From contig DKPB01000059.1 of the NCBI GenBank assembly GCA_002471015.1, forward strand, positions 9,677 through 73,676: 64,000 nt of DNA, read 5' to 3'. The position numbers were made by a program, and so were the translations under genes. Shown here piece after piece: positions 28,890 to 42,360 of this stretch. Position 1 is the stretch's first letter. Every line of letters starts with the position of its first letter. Origin of the DNA: Stenotrophomonas sp. UBA7346. Its GTDB lineage: Bacteria; Pseudomonadota; Gammaproteobacteria; Xanthomonadales; Xanthomonadaceae. The notes under the pieces were generated by a model, which ran no database searches, was not told the origin of the DNA, and was given only the letters and a program-made list of their open reading frames with translations.

Positions 28890-31800
28890 ATGACCAAGAA
28901 CATGAAATATGGAGATTTGATCCAGTTCGAGCAGATCGAGTCAGTCATTCAGCTGCTCGATGCCGGGCGCTCGGACGAGGCCAAGAAGCTCGTCGCGACC
29001 TACGTCATCTCCGACGACATGGCCGATCGGATCTCCAAGCTCATGGTTCCCCAGCTCAGTTTCGACGACTCCGTCGATCACAAGGGCGTGCTGATCGTCG
29101 GCAATTACGGCACAGGTAAGTCGCACTTGATGTCGGTGCTGTCGTTGGTGGCTGAAGACGCCGCCTACGCGCCGATGATCCGCCACCCAAAGGTCGCTGA
29201 AGCTGTTGCGCCGATCGCTGGCCGCTTCAAAGTGCTGCGTATCGAGGTGGGTGGCCTGCAGATGCCGCTGCGCCAGATCATCACCCTGCAACTTGAGCGT
29301 TTCCTCGAAAAACTCGGCGTCGACTACACCTTCCCGACCGCCGACAAGGAGCTCAACAACAAAGACTCCTTCGAGGAGATGATGGCCGCGTTCGCGGAGA
29401 AATTCCCGGACCAAGGCGTGCTGCTGGTTGTCGACGAGTTCCTGGAATACCTGCAGTCCCGTCGCGATCACGAGCTGGTGCAGGATCTGGCCATCCTGCG
29501 GCAGATCGGCGAAGTCACCAAGCACCTGAAGTTTCGCTTCGTGGCCGGTGTGCAGGAAGCCATCTTCGACAGCGTGCGCTTTCAGCACGTCGCCGACAGC
29601 ATGCGCCGCGTCAACGAGCGCTTCACCCAGATCCTGATCGACCGCCAGGACGTCAGCTTCGTCGTCTCCGCGCGCCTGCTCAAGAAGACGGCCGACCAGC
29701 AGAACAAGATCCGCGAATACCTCACGCCGTTCGCCAAGTTCTACGGTTCGATGAATGAGCGCATGGATGAGTACGTGCGGCTGTTTCCCGTTCACCCGGA
29801 CTACCTAAAGACATTCGAGCAGATCCACTTCACCGAGAAGCGCGGCGCGCTCAAGACCATCGAGGCCGCCATGCTGGCCATCCTCGACCAGGAAGTGCCC
29901 GCCGACAAACCGCTGTTCATCAGCTACGAGAATTTCTGGAACACCATCAAGGCCAACTCGGTCCTGCGCGCTGACCCGAACATCAAGGAAGTCATGCGCG
30001 TGTCCGAAGTGCTGGAGTCGCGGGTCCAGCAAGCCTTCACGCGCCCGGCCTACAAAGCCATGGCGCTGCGCGTCATCAACGCCCTGGCGGTCCACCGTCT
30101 GACCACCGGCGGCGACATCCATGTGCCCATCGGCCCCACGGCTGCCGAGCTGCGCGACGCCCTGTGCCTGTTCCAGCCGGGCGTGGAGGACATGCCGGGC
30201 GACCCGGCCGAGAACCTGCTGTCGATGGTGCAGACCGTGATGCGGGAAGTGCTGAAGACCGTCAACGGCCAGTTCATCTCCAAGGCGCCGGATACCGAGC
30301 AGTACTTCCTCGACCTGAAGAAGGACATCGACTATGACGCGCAGATCGAAAAGCGCGCCGAAGCCCTGTCCGACGACGCGCTCGACCGTGCCTACTACAG
30401 CGCCGTTAAGGCGCTGATGGAGTGCAGCGACGACCTGCGTTACCCCGGCTTCCAGATCTGGCAGTACCAGCTCGAGTGGCAGGAGCGCCGTGTCGAACGC
30501 ATGGGCTACCTGTTCTTCGGGGCGCCGAACGATCGCCCCACGGCCCAGCCCGAGCGTGACTTCTACGTCTACTTCATCCAGCCCTTCGACAAGCCGAAGT
30601 TCGCCGACAACAACCTGTCGGACGAGGTCTTCTTCCGCCTCACCGGGCTGGACGACGATCTCAAGCGGCACCTGTCGTCCTACGCTGCGGCGCTCGATCT
30701 GGCATCCACAGCCAGCGGCGGCGCCAAGGCCATCTACCTCTCCAAGGCACAGGACTTCCTGCGCGCCATGAGCAAGTGGCTGCAGGAAAAGCAGATGACC
30801 GCCTTCGAGGTCACCTACCAGGGCAAGAAAAAGAACCTGCAGGAGTGGGCCAAAGGCGTATCCCTGCGCGACCGCGCGCGGCTGGGTGCGGACGAGCGCA
30901 TCAACTTCCGCGACGTGGTGAACGTCATCTCTGGCTTGGTGCTGGGCCAGCGTTTCGTCGATCTCTCGCCGGAATACCCCACCTTCTCGGTGCTGGTCAC
31001 CGAGGCCAACCGCAAGCAGCTGATCGCTAACGCGCTGCGCGCACTGGCCGGCGGCACTCGCACCAAGGATGCGCTCGCCGTGCTCGATGCGCTGGAGTTG
31101 CTCGATGGCGACCGCGTCGATCCGGCCAACTCCCGCTATGCGCAGGAAGTGCTGAACCGGCTCAAGGCCAAGGGCCACGGCCAGGTGCTCAACCGCAGTG
31201 AGCTGCTGTCGGGTACCTCGGACGTCGAGTATTTCGCGCCGATCAAGTATCGGCTGGAGCCCGACCTGCTGGTCACCGTACTGGGCGGGCTGGTTTACTC
31301 CGGCGACATCGTGCTGTCCATCACCGGCGACAAGATCGACTCCGGCAAGCTGGTGCAGCTTGCAGAGCGTTCGCTGGAAGAGCTCAAGCAGTTTAAGCAC
31401 GTCGAGGCGCCCAAGGAGATCAACCTCGCAGTGCTACGTGCCTTGTTCGAGTTGTTCGACCTGCCGTCCGGTCTGGCCCAGAAGGCCAGCCAGGGCGATA
31501 CCGAGCCGGTCATCAAACTGCAGGAAAAAGTCAGCGGCTTGGTGCCGCGTGTGCTCAAGGCCGGTTCCGACCTGCAGCAAGGCAAGCTCGGTTTCTGGGG
31601 CCAGAACTTGCTGCGTGAGGAAGAAGCCAAAGACTGGCACGCCCGGCTGGATTCGCTGAAAAAGTTCACCGAGTCGCTGGCGCCCTACAACACCGTCGGC
31701 AAGCTCAAGAATCTGCGCGTCACACAGGAAGACTTGGACGGCCAGAAGAAGAATCTGGAGATCCTGGCCGCCGTCGAGCGTCTGCTCGAACTGGTGGTGG

Positions 31801-32630
31801 AACTGGGCAGTACGGCCTCCTACCTCTCGCAGGCCGAGATGGTGTTGCCGGCTGAGCACCCGTGGGTGAAACAGGCCGAAATCGCCCGCAAGGCGCTGCA
31901 GGAAAAGCTGAGCCAGGACCGCACCGCCGAGCACGCCGCCGAATACCGGCAAACGCTCAACCAGCTCAAGAAGGATTACATCACCGCCTACATCGCCAGC
32001 CACAGCAAGGCGCGGTTGGGCGTGACCGAGGACAAGACCCGCAACGCCCTGCGTAAGGACGACCGTCTGCTGGCGCTGCGCGTGTTGGCCGGCGTGTCGC
32101 TGATGCCCACCAGCCAGCTCACTGCCTTCGAGGAGTCGCTCAACGGCCTCAAGAGCTGTTCCTCGCTGGATGAGCCGACCCTGATCACGGCCGCCGTTTG
32201 CCCCCACTGCCAGTTCCGCCCGTCTGCCGAGCAATTGGAGCTGATCCCCGCGGCCAACCGCCTGCACAAGCTGGACGAGGACCTGGATCAGCTGGTGGCC
32301 AACTGGCAGCAAACCCTGCTGGAGAACCTGGAAGACCCGTTCACGCAGGACAGCCTGGGCCTGCTGCCGCCCGCATCCAAGAAGTTGATTGATGCCTTCC
32401 TGACCTCGCGCAAGCTGCCGGACTCGATGACCAGCGAATTTTCCAACGCCGTGCAGGAGGCGCTGTCGGGGCTTGAGAAGATCGCGATCAAGGGCGACGA
32501 GATCAGGCAGGCGCTGCTGCAAGGCGGCTCCCCGGCCACACCGGATGATCTGCGCAAGCGTTTTGACACATTCATGAACGAGCGCTGCAAGGGCAAGGAT
32601 GCCACCAAACTGCGCTTTGTGATCGAGTGA
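28890..32630 (+). CDS. brxC: BREX protein BrxC (large P-loop ATPase)
   Basis: The 1246-aa protein has the BrxC length. Walker A GNYGTGKSH lies at residues 71-78 and Walker B GVLLVVDEFLEYL near 176-188. A long helical C-terminal region contains a CPHC motif (AVCPHCQFRPSAEQLE). BrxC is a core component of nearly all BREX systems and is needed for phage exclusion. ATG 28890 has AAGGGGG 6-7 bases upstream. In type III systems it follows brxF and precedes pglX; here another gene intervenes. Confidence 0.93.
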   Translation: MTKNMKYGDLIQFEQIESVIQLLDAGRSDEAKKLVATYVISDDMADRISKLMVPQLSFDDSVDHKGVLIVGNYGTGKSHLMSVLSLVAEDAAYAPMIRHPKVAEAVAPIAGRFKVLRIEVGGLQMPLRQIITLQLERFLEKLGVDYTFPTADKELNNKDSFEEMMAAFAEKFPDQGVLLVVDEFLEYLQSRRDHELVQDLAILRQIGEVTKHLKFRFVAGVQEAIFDSVRFQHVADSMRRVNERFTQILIDRQDVSFVVSARLLKKTADQQNKIREYLTPFAKFYGSMNERMDEYVRLFPVHPDYLKTFEQIHFTEKRGALKTIEAAMLAILDQEVPADKPLFISYENFWNTIKANSVLRADPNIKEVMRVSEVLESRVQQAFTRPAYKAMALRVINALAVHRLTTGGDIHVPIGPTAAELRDALCLFQPGVEDMPGDPAENLLSMVQTVMREVLKTVNGQFISKAPDTEQYFLDLKKDIDYDAQIEKRAEALSDDALDRAYYSAVKALMECSDDLRYPGFQIWQYQLEWQERRVERMGYLFFGAPNDRPTAQPERDFYVYFIQPFDKPKFADNNLSDEVFFRLTGLDDDLKRHLSSYAAALDLASTASGGAKAIYLSKAQDFLRAMSKWLQEKQMTAFEVTYQGKKKNLQEWAKGVSLRDRARLGADERINFRDVVNVISGLVLGQRFVDLSPEYPTFSVLVTEANRKQLIANALRALAGGTRTKDALAVLDALELLDGDRVDPANSRYAQEVLNRLKAKGHGQVLNRSELLSGTSDVEYFAPIKYRLEPDLLVTVLGGLVYSGDIVLSITGDKIDSGKLVQLAERSLEELKQFKHVEAPKEINLAVLRALFELFDLPSGLAQKASQGDTEPVIKLQEKVSGLVPRVLKAGSDLQQGKLGFWGQNLLREEEAKDWHARLDSLKKFTESLAPYNTVGKLKNLRVTQEDLDGQKKNLEILAAVERLLELVVELGSTASYLSQAEMVLPAEHPWVKQAEIARKALQEKLSQDRTAEHAAEYRQTLNQLKKDYITAYIASHSKARLGVTEDKTRNALRKDDRLLALRVLAGVSLMPTSQLTAFEESLNGLKSCSSLDEPTLITAAVCPHCQFRPSAEQLELIPAANRLHKLDEDLDQLVANWQQTLLENLEDPFTQDSLGLLPPASKKLIDAFLTSRKLPDSMTSEFSNAVQEALSGLEKIAIKGDEIRQALLQGGSPATPDDLRKRFDTFMNERCKGKDATKLRFVIE

Positions 32631-32640
32631 GGTGACAGAG

Positions 32641-33990
32641 ATGCAGAGCCAAGGTGTATCAGACATTGATGTCCTCGCACTCTCTGTGCGCGACCCCGAG
32701 TCCAAGAGGCTTATTCATGAGGCGATTACTGCCTATCGTGGTGGCGCGTTCCGATCTGCAATCATGTCCACTTGGATATCGGTTGTGTACGACATTTTCT
32801 CCAAAGCGAGAGAGCTATCTGTCCAAGGGGACGCTGCTGCCACTGCATTCATTGCCAAAGTCGACTCTGCAATTAGCTCACAGTCTGTGGCTCAGATGCA
32901 GACTATTGAGAGAGAGCTTCTTGAGTCTGCATGTACCCATATGCAGATGCTGACAAAGCATGAGCACGAGGCGCTGTCTCGCATTCAAAATGACCGAAAT
33001 CTGTGCGCTCATCCAGCCTTCGTTACCGACGATGATTTCTTTCAGCCGGTCCCAGATCTAGTCAGAACGCACATTGTTCATGCGCTTCGGCTATTACTCA
33101 TTCATGCGCCGCTACAAGGCAAGAGTGCGTTGGCTCGATTCAGGACGGATATTCTCAGTCCGTCCTACCCAACGAGTCGAGATGGCATCCGGGTATTCGT
33201 CGTAACAAAATATCTGGGCAGGGCAAAAGACGTGCTGGTTGCCAACCTGGTAAAGGTGCTTATCAAATCGCTTTTTCTCGATGACTCTGCAGACTTTCTG
33301 AGTCGGCGTAGGTTGGTCGCATGGACACTAAGCGAAGTAGCGAATTCCAAGCCGGCTATCTTTGATGCGACAGCAGTGCCTTTTGTTGGGCCATTCTTTG
33401 ATGGCATCAATGACGAGAAGCTGATGGATATTTGCGTGCTCTTGGGCGCGGAGCATCGTTTATGGGATTGGCTATCAGAGGCTACTAAGCTTCGACTGCT
33501 TCGATTGATTGAGGATGCAAGTGTCAACCAGCTTAAGGCGCACCATGTCTTTGATGCTTTCTCGGTCCAACGAGCCGCTGATGCATTGCTTGCCCGCTTC
33601 TATGCTTTTAACAAGGATGAGCAAGTTGAGCTCATAGCGGATAATCCGAGGCGAGAGTTCATCGATCAAGGTATCCGCATATACGCCGATTCCCCAAATT
33701 ATCGCGAATCTGAGCGGTTGGGTCAGGCGTTAATTCTGCCACTTGCCGCTAATTTTGCTGCGCAAGATGTGAAAAGACTCCTCGAGGCGGTTCTTGGAAA
33801 CAGTCAGGTTTCTTATGCGTCCGGTACGCCAGATGTTCTGCTAGACGTGTTCAGGATCACTCAGCCGCTGCTTGATGAGACTAAGGCTGATTGGCAAGTA
33901 TTTGTAGACGCCATGACCGAACAGCACGGCGGGAAGCAAGATGCACATTACTCATGCCCAGCGATTCGCGCACGCCTTTCTGCTGCCTAA
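32641..33990 (+). CDS. HEPN-motif protein of unknown function embedded in the BREX operon
   Basis: This 449-aa protein is not one of the six standard type III BREX components. Its N-terminal half looks like a HEPN domain: an early helix AYRGGAFRSAIMSTWISVVYDIF, then IQNDRNLCAHPAF with the Rx4H RNase signature (Arg119, Asn120, His124). The remaining ~300 residues are predicted helical and unfamiliar. The sequence is visibly A+T-richer than brxC or brxHII, which suggests later insertion. GAGGTG lies 6 bases before ATG 32641; GTG 32632 is an alternative start. It sits between brxC (10 bases) and pglX (12 bases), so it is co-transcribed. RNase activity is inferred only from the motif. Confidence 0.7.
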   Translation: MQSQGVSDIDVLALSVRDPESKRLIHEAITAYRGGAFRSAIMSTWISVVYDIFSKARELSVQGDAAATAFIAKVDSAISSQSVAQMQTIERELLESACTHMQMLTKHEHEALSRIQNDRNLCAHPAFVTDDDFFQPVPDLVRTHIVHALRLLLIHAPLQGKSALARFRTDILSPSYPTSRDGIRVFVVTKYLGRAKDVLVANLVKVLIKSLFLDDSADFLSRRRLVAWTLSEVANSKPAIFDATAVPFVGPFFDGINDEKLMDICVLLGAEHRLWDWLSEATKLRLLRLIEDASVNQLKAHHVFDAFSVQRAADALLARFYAFNKDEQVELIADNPRREFIDQGIRIYADSPNYRESERLGQALILPLAANFAAQDVKRLLEAVLGNSQVSYASGTPDVLLDVFRITQPLLDETKADWQVFVDAMTEQHGGKQDAHYSCPAIRARLSAA

Positions 33991-34002
33991 AGGATAAACT
34001 CA

Positions 34003-36783
34003 GTGACTAATGCACTATTTTCTGCAGAAAACCAAAGTACACCTGTCGAATGCTTTGGCCATAATTTTCCCAGCGAACACGCGCGGCGCGAGCATTTCAC
34101 CACGCTGCTGGCCGAGAAGCTGAAAGATCCGGCGTTCCGAAAGATCGAAGGATTCCCGCAGGGTACGGACGAGGCCATCTTGGCGATGTCGGACCCACCG
34201 TACTACACCGCGTGCCCGAATCCCTTCCTCGAAGACTTCGTGCGTCACTACGGCAAGCCATACGACCCGAGCGTGAAGTACAGCCGCGAGCCGCAGACTA
34301 TCGACGTTTCGGTCGGCAAGACAGACCCAATCTATAAGGCGCACTCGTATCACACGAAGGTACCGCACCTTGCGATCGTCCCGTCGATCCTTCATTACAC
34401 CCAACCGGGTGACATCGTGCTGGATGGTTTTGGCGGTTCCGGTATGACCGGAGTCGCGGCGCAGTGGTGCGGCGCTGCCCCGCCAGCGTATCGGCACGAG
34501 CTTGAATCAGAGTGGCGGAAGCAAGGAAAGCCGGCTCCAAAGTGGGGAGCAAGGCGCGTGATTCTTAATGACCTCTCACCGGCAGCCACGTTCATTGAGG
34601 CGAACTACAACGTAGCCTGCAATGCCGAGGAGCTGCTGGCCGAGGCTAATCGCTTGCTTAAGACAATCGAAACAGAAGCCGGCTGGATGTATGAAACAAG
34701 GCATACGGACGGAAAGACGATAGGCACTATCAACTTCATGGTCTGGAGCGAAGTCTTCAGTTGCCCGGAGTGTGCCGGGGAAATTGTATTCACCGAAGCG
34801 GCTCTCAATGAAGAAGAGAACGAGGTATCGAAAACGTTTTCGTGTCAGCACTGTGGGGCTGAGCTCACGAAGAGATCGCTAGATAGAATTTTTGAAACGA
34901 AGATAGATCCGGTCACGGGTGAACAATCGCGCATCACAAAATTTGTGCCGTTCCTGATTAACTACAACGTAGGCAGGCAGGAGTTCGTCAAGACCCCGGA
35001 CCAAGAAGATATTCTTGTTCTGAATAAAATACTGGGAACCAACCTTCCCGCTTCAATTGCTCCTCGAAAATTTCCTATCGAGAGCATGTATCACGGTAGC
35101 CGCCTAAAGCCAAAGGGCTATGAGTGGGCACACCAGCTTTACACGCACCGAGCATTGCTAGTGCTCGGATCTCTGGCAAATCACATTGAAAAAGTTACCT
35201 CTCCTGACGTTCGGCGGGTTCTTTATAGCTTGGTTTACCACCAGACGGTGAATGCGAGTCTCCGAAACTCCTATCGGCCAGGGTCCACGTTCGGCAATCG
35301 CGCAATCACTGGGGTTTACTATGTTTCTTCGATGCCAGCGGAAGCTAGTGTTATCGCGCTGGTGCGGGGTACGGTCAAGCGTTTCAAACAGCTTTGCAAG
35401 ACACCATGGACAGAATTTTCTAAGGCGAATGTAGCAATCTCGACAGGTCACGCGGCGAGGCTCTCAGGAATCCCGTCGGGATCTATTGACTACGTGTTTA
35501 CCGATCCGCCTTTCGGCTCGAATATCTTCTACGCCGACTTGAATATCGCATACGAAAACTGGATCGGGATCCACTCGACCCCGTCCAACGAGGCAATCAT
35601 CGACTCCTTCAAGGGCAAGGGCCTCCCGGAGTATCACGTCTTGATGCGTGAGTGCTTTGCAGAGTACTGCCGCGTGCTGAAGCCAGGGCGCTGGATGACG
35701 GTAGTTTTCTCTAATAGCAAAGCTTCGGTGTGGAATGCGATACAGGTGGCGCTACAGCAAGCTGGATTCGTAGTCGCGGAGGTGACGTCACTCGACAAAG
35801 TTCAGGGTAGTTATCGCCAGGTAACCTCCACGACAGCAGTGAAGCAGGACTTGGTGATCTCTGCCTACAAGCCCAACGGCGGCCTAGAGGATCGCCTCAA
35901 TCAACATGGCCCAACGGTTGATTCGGCGTGGGACTTTGTCCAAACTCACTTAAAGCAATTGCCTGCCGTCAAAGTCACCTCAGGCTATCCGCAAGAGTTA
36001 CTCAACATCGTCGAACGCGATCCGCGTCGCATCTACGACCGCATGGCGTCCTGGTTTATCCGACACGGCACAATGGTGCCGATCTCGACGCCGGAGTTTC
36101 TGGCTGAGTTGCCTGTTCGTTTCCGCGAGATGGATGGCATGGTGTTCCTGCCCGACCAACTGGTCGAGTATGAGAAGGCGCGGTCGCGCATACCGCAGGT
36201 GAAGCAGGCAGAGTTGTTCGTTTCCGACGAGCGCAGTGCCATCGACTGGCTGACCAATTTCCTGCTCAAGCGCCCATCAACTCGGTCGGAGATTCACCCC
36301 GAGTACATCCCGCAGATTGGTTCGGCCAAGCGCAAGGGCGAGCTCATTCCGGAATTGGACCAGCTGCTTGAGGACAATTTCTTGCGCTACGACGGTGCTG
36401 GAGATGTGCCGAGCCAGATCCACAGCTACCTATCGACCAACCACAAGGATCTGCGCGGGCTGGAGAAGAATAGTCCTGCACTGGTGGCCAAGGCCAAGGA
36501 TCGCTGGTACGTGCCCGACCCGAACAAGGCGCAAGACTTGGAGAAGAAGCGCGAGAAGGCGCTGCTGAAGGAATTCGAGACCTACAAGGCCTTCACCGGT
36601 CGGAAGATCAAAGAGTCGCGCCTGGAGGTGCTGCGTGCCGGTTTCCGCGCTGCGTGGGCAGCCAAGGACTACCAGACCATCATCGGCGTTGCCAACAAGC
36701 TGCCAGAGGAAACGCTGCAAGAGGACGAGAAGCTGCTGACGCTCCATGACCTGGCGTTGACCCGTACCGAGGACGGGATCTGA
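34003..36783 (+). CDS. pglX: BREX type III DNA methyltransferase PglXI (DUF1156-type)
   Basis: The 926-aa protein has an N-terminal DPPY at residues 64-67 (MSDPPYYTACPNPF), the SAM motif DGFGGSGMTG at 141-150, a zinc-ribbon-like insert with CPEC (254-257) and CQHC (281-284), and a second DPPF at 501-504 (DPPFGSNIFYADL). This matches the adenine-specific methyltransferases of type III BREX, which mark host DNA. The first few hundred bases and about 34.6-35.5 kb are A+T-richer than the rest, so part of the gene may have been exchanged. The GTG start has AAGGA 8 bases upstream. It ends 2 bases before brxHII. Confidence 0.9.
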   Translation: MTNALFSAENQSTPVECFGHNFPSEHARREHFTTLLAEKLKDPAFRKIEGFPQGTDEAILAMSDPPYYTACPNPFLEDFVRHYGKPYDPSVKYSREPQTIDVSVGKTDPIYKAHSYHTKVPHLAIVPSILHYTQPGDIVLDGFGGSGMTGVAAQWCGAAPPAYRHELESEWRKQGKPAPKWGARRVILNDLSPAATFIEANYNVACNAEELLAEANRLLKTIETEAGWMYETRHTDGKTIGTINFMVWSEVFSCPECAGEIVFTEAALNEEENEVSKTFSCQHCGAELTKRSLDRIFETKIDPVTGEQSRITKFVPFLINYNVGRQEFVKTPDQEDILVLNKILGTNLPASIAPRKFPIESMYHGSRLKPKGYEWAHQLYTHRALLVLGSLANHIEKVTSPDVRRVLYSLVYHQTVNASLRNSYRPGSTFGNRAITGVYYVSSMPAEASVIALVRGTVKRFKQLCKTPWTEFSKANVAISTGHAARLSGIPSGSIDYVFTDPPFGSNIFYADLNIAYENWIGIHSTPSNEAIIDSFKGKGLPEYHVLMRECFAEYCRVLKPGRWMTVVFSNSKASVWNAIQVALQQAGFVVAEVTSLDKVQGSYRQVTSTTAVKQDLVISAYKPNGGLEDRLNQHGPTVDSAWDFVQTHLKQLPAVKVTSGYPQELLNIVERDPRRIYDRMASWFIRHGTMVPISTPEFLAELPVRFREMDGMVFLPDQLVEYEKARSRIPQVKQAELFVSDERSAIDWLTNFLLKRPSTRSEIHPEYIPQIGSAKRKGELIPELDQLLEDNFLRYDGAGDVPSQIHSYLSTNHKDLRGLEKNSPALVAKAKDRWYVPDPNKAQDLEKKREKALLKEFETYKAFTGRKIKESRLEVLRAGFRAAWAAKDYQTIIGVANKLPEETLQEDEKLLTLHDLALTRTEDGI

Positions 36784-36785
36784 GC

Positions 36786-39610
<2,825 letters not shown>

Positions 39611-39614
<4 letters not shown>

Positions 39615-41626
39615 GTCGGTGGTCAGAACGTATTCTCAGCCACTTCACGGCCGATCTCACCCGGCTGTGGGTGGCGTGCGACCCCGACGATGTGCTGCTG
39701 GACGAAAAGCTCTTGTCCGAACTGCGCAGCCGGGGCTTCGAGGTCATGCTGTACGAAGACCCGTTCGCCTTTCGGGCGGAATACGAGGAACGTTATCGCG
39801 CAGCCTGGGATCGCGGTGAGGCGGGGCCAGCGCCTTCGCTGGTTCTGCATCTGCGCAGCGCCGACGCGAATGAGTTGCCGTGGGACATCGTGCACCACGG
39901 ACGTGTGGTTCGATTGAGCCTTGCGGAGCTTTTCCCCAGGCTGGCGTACAGCGCGGTACAGCAAGTCGAGCCGGAGCATTTTGCCGGGCTGTTTCACGCC
40001 CACCAGACCGAGTTGCAGTCCGCGCGCGGCGAGAACGAGTCCAAGGACTTCATTCTCGAGCACGTCTACCAACTGACGCCGAGATCCATTCGCAACCCGG
40101 TCGACTTCTGGCGTGAGCTGCTGCGCATGCACTTCGCCAACCGCTCGTTGCCACCCCTGTTCGCCCAGCACGCGGCAAGCATCCTCCAGGGCAAGGGACT
40201 GTTCCCGGACCTTCCCGTCGCCACATGGCTGGCATCCAAGAGCGCGCTGCTGCGCGTGGTGCAGGATGCGTGGTACCGCTATCTGAAGACCCTGGGTCTG
40301 GATGGCACGCGCACAGGTGAACCGCCGCCGCCAGACTACCTCGCCAAGATCGAGATTCCGTTCGTCCACTCCGATGTGCAGGTGCTGGTCGATTCCATGT
40401 TCCTCGACGGCAGCTTGCATCCGTTGGCGGTGCACAGCGTTCCGGCGGGGATGCCGAGTTGGATCAAGGCCGGCATTGTTCAGGACCCGGCGGCGTTGCA
40501 AGCTTTGGTGCTCAAAGGCATTGATGGCCTGATCGCAGCGACCCCAACGGCGACCTCTTCGCACAAGGACTGGAGCGAGTTCGCCAAACGCTACGGTGAG
40601 ATCCTGGCCCGCACGCATGGTCTGCCGGGCACGGAAGGCAGCGAACACCTGCCGGTGATTCGAGAGCGGATCAAGACCTTGCAGGCGCAATCAGACGAGG
40701 GACTGCGAGCCTGGGTCGCAGCCAAGCATTACGCCGACCTGATCCTGCAGCCGGTGACCAAAGGTCCGGTGATGGTGCACCACGTGCCGCGCTTCTTGCG
40801 CCATCGGCGGTCCGCAGGGGAAAACAAGGTGGCTCTACTGGTATTCGACGGGCTGGCCTTCGACCAGTGGGTGCAGATCCGCGAGCGCCTGATCGCCACC
40901 ACGAAACGTTTCGCGTTCGATGAGGGAACCGCGTTTGCATGGCTGCCGACCGTGACGTCGGTGTCGCGTCAGGCGCTGTTCTCCGGCCTGAAACCGCGTG
41001 AGTTCGACGACTCCATCGACCGAACGGACAAGGAGGAATCCTTGTGGAAGACGTTCTGGCAGAACGAAGGCGTCAATTCGAATGAGGTGATGTATCGACG
41101 CGCGCTGCGTCAGACTCGTCAGCTCGACGCACTGGAAGCGGATTTGATCGACCGGCGCCCGAAGGTGGTGGGCCTGGTCATCGATGAGGTGGACGATCGG
41201 CTCCACAAGGAGCGGTCCAAGAAGGACGTGGCGATGTGGATCGGCAACTGGCTGACGACCGGTTTCGTCGACCGGTTGTTCTCGCTGCTGCTGGACAAGG
41301 GATACCACATCTATCTCACGGCGGACCACGGCAACGTGGAGTCCACAGGCGTCGGTAGGCCCAGCCAGGGCGTGATTGCAGAGACGCGCGGCGAGCGAGT
41401 CCGGGTCTACAGGAGTGAGCCGTTGCTGGCTGATTCCGCTGCGGCCTATCCCACCACAGTCAGGTTGGACATCGCTGGACTACCCGCGAACTTCATGCCC
41501 CTATTCGCAGGCGGACGAACCGCCTTTGTGCCGGAGGGCGAGCAGGTCGTGGTCCACGGCGGGGTGTCGGTCGAAGAGTTGATCGTGCCCTTTGTGAAAA
41601 TCAGTTATGTGATTGGTACCGAATGA
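39611..41626 (+). CDS. pglZ: BREX protein PglZ (alkaline phosphatase superfamily)
   Basis: The 671-aa protein has the PglZ domain with metal-site motifs of the alkaline phosphatase superfamily: VALLVFDGLAFDQW and LTADHGNVESTG (TADHGN at about residues 570-575). PglZ is the hallmark of BREX and Pgl systems; some members are metal-dependent nucleases. ATG 39611 lies inside the end of brxHII. Its stop overlaps brxA by 4 bases (41623-41626). Confidence 0.93.
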
Positions 41627-42345
41627 ATTCATCAGCCCCAAAAATAGGCTTTGATCGGTTCATTCAGCTTGATTGGGCGGCTGCGGCACTGAATGTTCGT
41701 GCAGGCGTGGCTGGGCTAGATGATCTGAATGCACTGCTCGATGCAGCCGAGCTTGGCGTGGAAGCCAAGAAGAAAACACGCACCGTCCTGAATCGGTTGT
41801 GGCTGGAGCCGCGCGCTGAACTGGTTGACTTCGCGGATCGCGGCGCGGCCATCCACCAGACGCAACCAGACATTCCCGTCGCAGCACTGTGCTGGGGCAT
41901 GTCCGCGGCGACGTACCCGTTCTTTGGCAAGGTGGCCGAGCTGGTGGGCCGCCTGTCCGCCATTCAGGGCGACTGCGCATCCGCCGAGGTCCATCGGCGC
42001 ATGAGTGAAACCTATGGGGAGCGCGAAGGCACCCGGCGTATGACCAACATGGTCATCCAGAGCCAAGCGAGCTGGGGCGCAGTGGAGCGTGTCGAGAAAG
42101 GCAAGCGCGTCATCCGGCTGGCGCCAACAGCGATCGACAACGACGAACTCACTGCCTGGTTGATCGAGGCGGCCGTGCGCTACGCCGGCAAGCCCGTTTC
42201 AGTGCCAAGCCTGCAGTCGCTGCCCGTGCTGTTCCCGTTCAACTTGACGCGGCCCATGGCCTACGTGGTGTCGAACAGCCCGAGCCTCGACCTCCGGTCG
42301 GAAGGCCCGAGTAACCAGTTCGTCGATCTGCGCAGCACGATTTGA
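41623..42345 (+). CDS. brxA: BREX protein BrxA (DUF1819)
   Basis: This 240-aa helical protein fits the BrxA/DUF1819 family in size and in motifs (LRAGVAG-like start, AKKKTRTVLNRLWLEP, VAALCWGMSAATYPFFGKVAELVG). BrxA is a small DNA-binding, NusB-like fold protein needed for exclusion. In type I systems it is the first gene, whereas in type III it ends the operon, as here. It is coupled to pglZ by a 4-base overlap. Confidence 0.86.
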   Translation: MNSSAPKIGFDRFIQLDWAAAALNVRAGVAGLDDLNALLDAAELGVEAKKKTRTVLNRLWLEPRAELVDFADRGAAIHQTQPDIPVAALCWGMSAATYPFFGKVAELVGRLSAIQGDCASAEVHRRMSETYGEREGTRRMTNMVIQSQASWGAVERVEKGKRVIRLAPTAIDNDELTAWLIEAAVRYAGKPVSVPSLQSLPVLFPFNLTRPMAYVVSNSPSLDLRSEGPSNQFVDLRSTI

Positions 42346-42360
42346 AGAAGAAGGAAGAAT

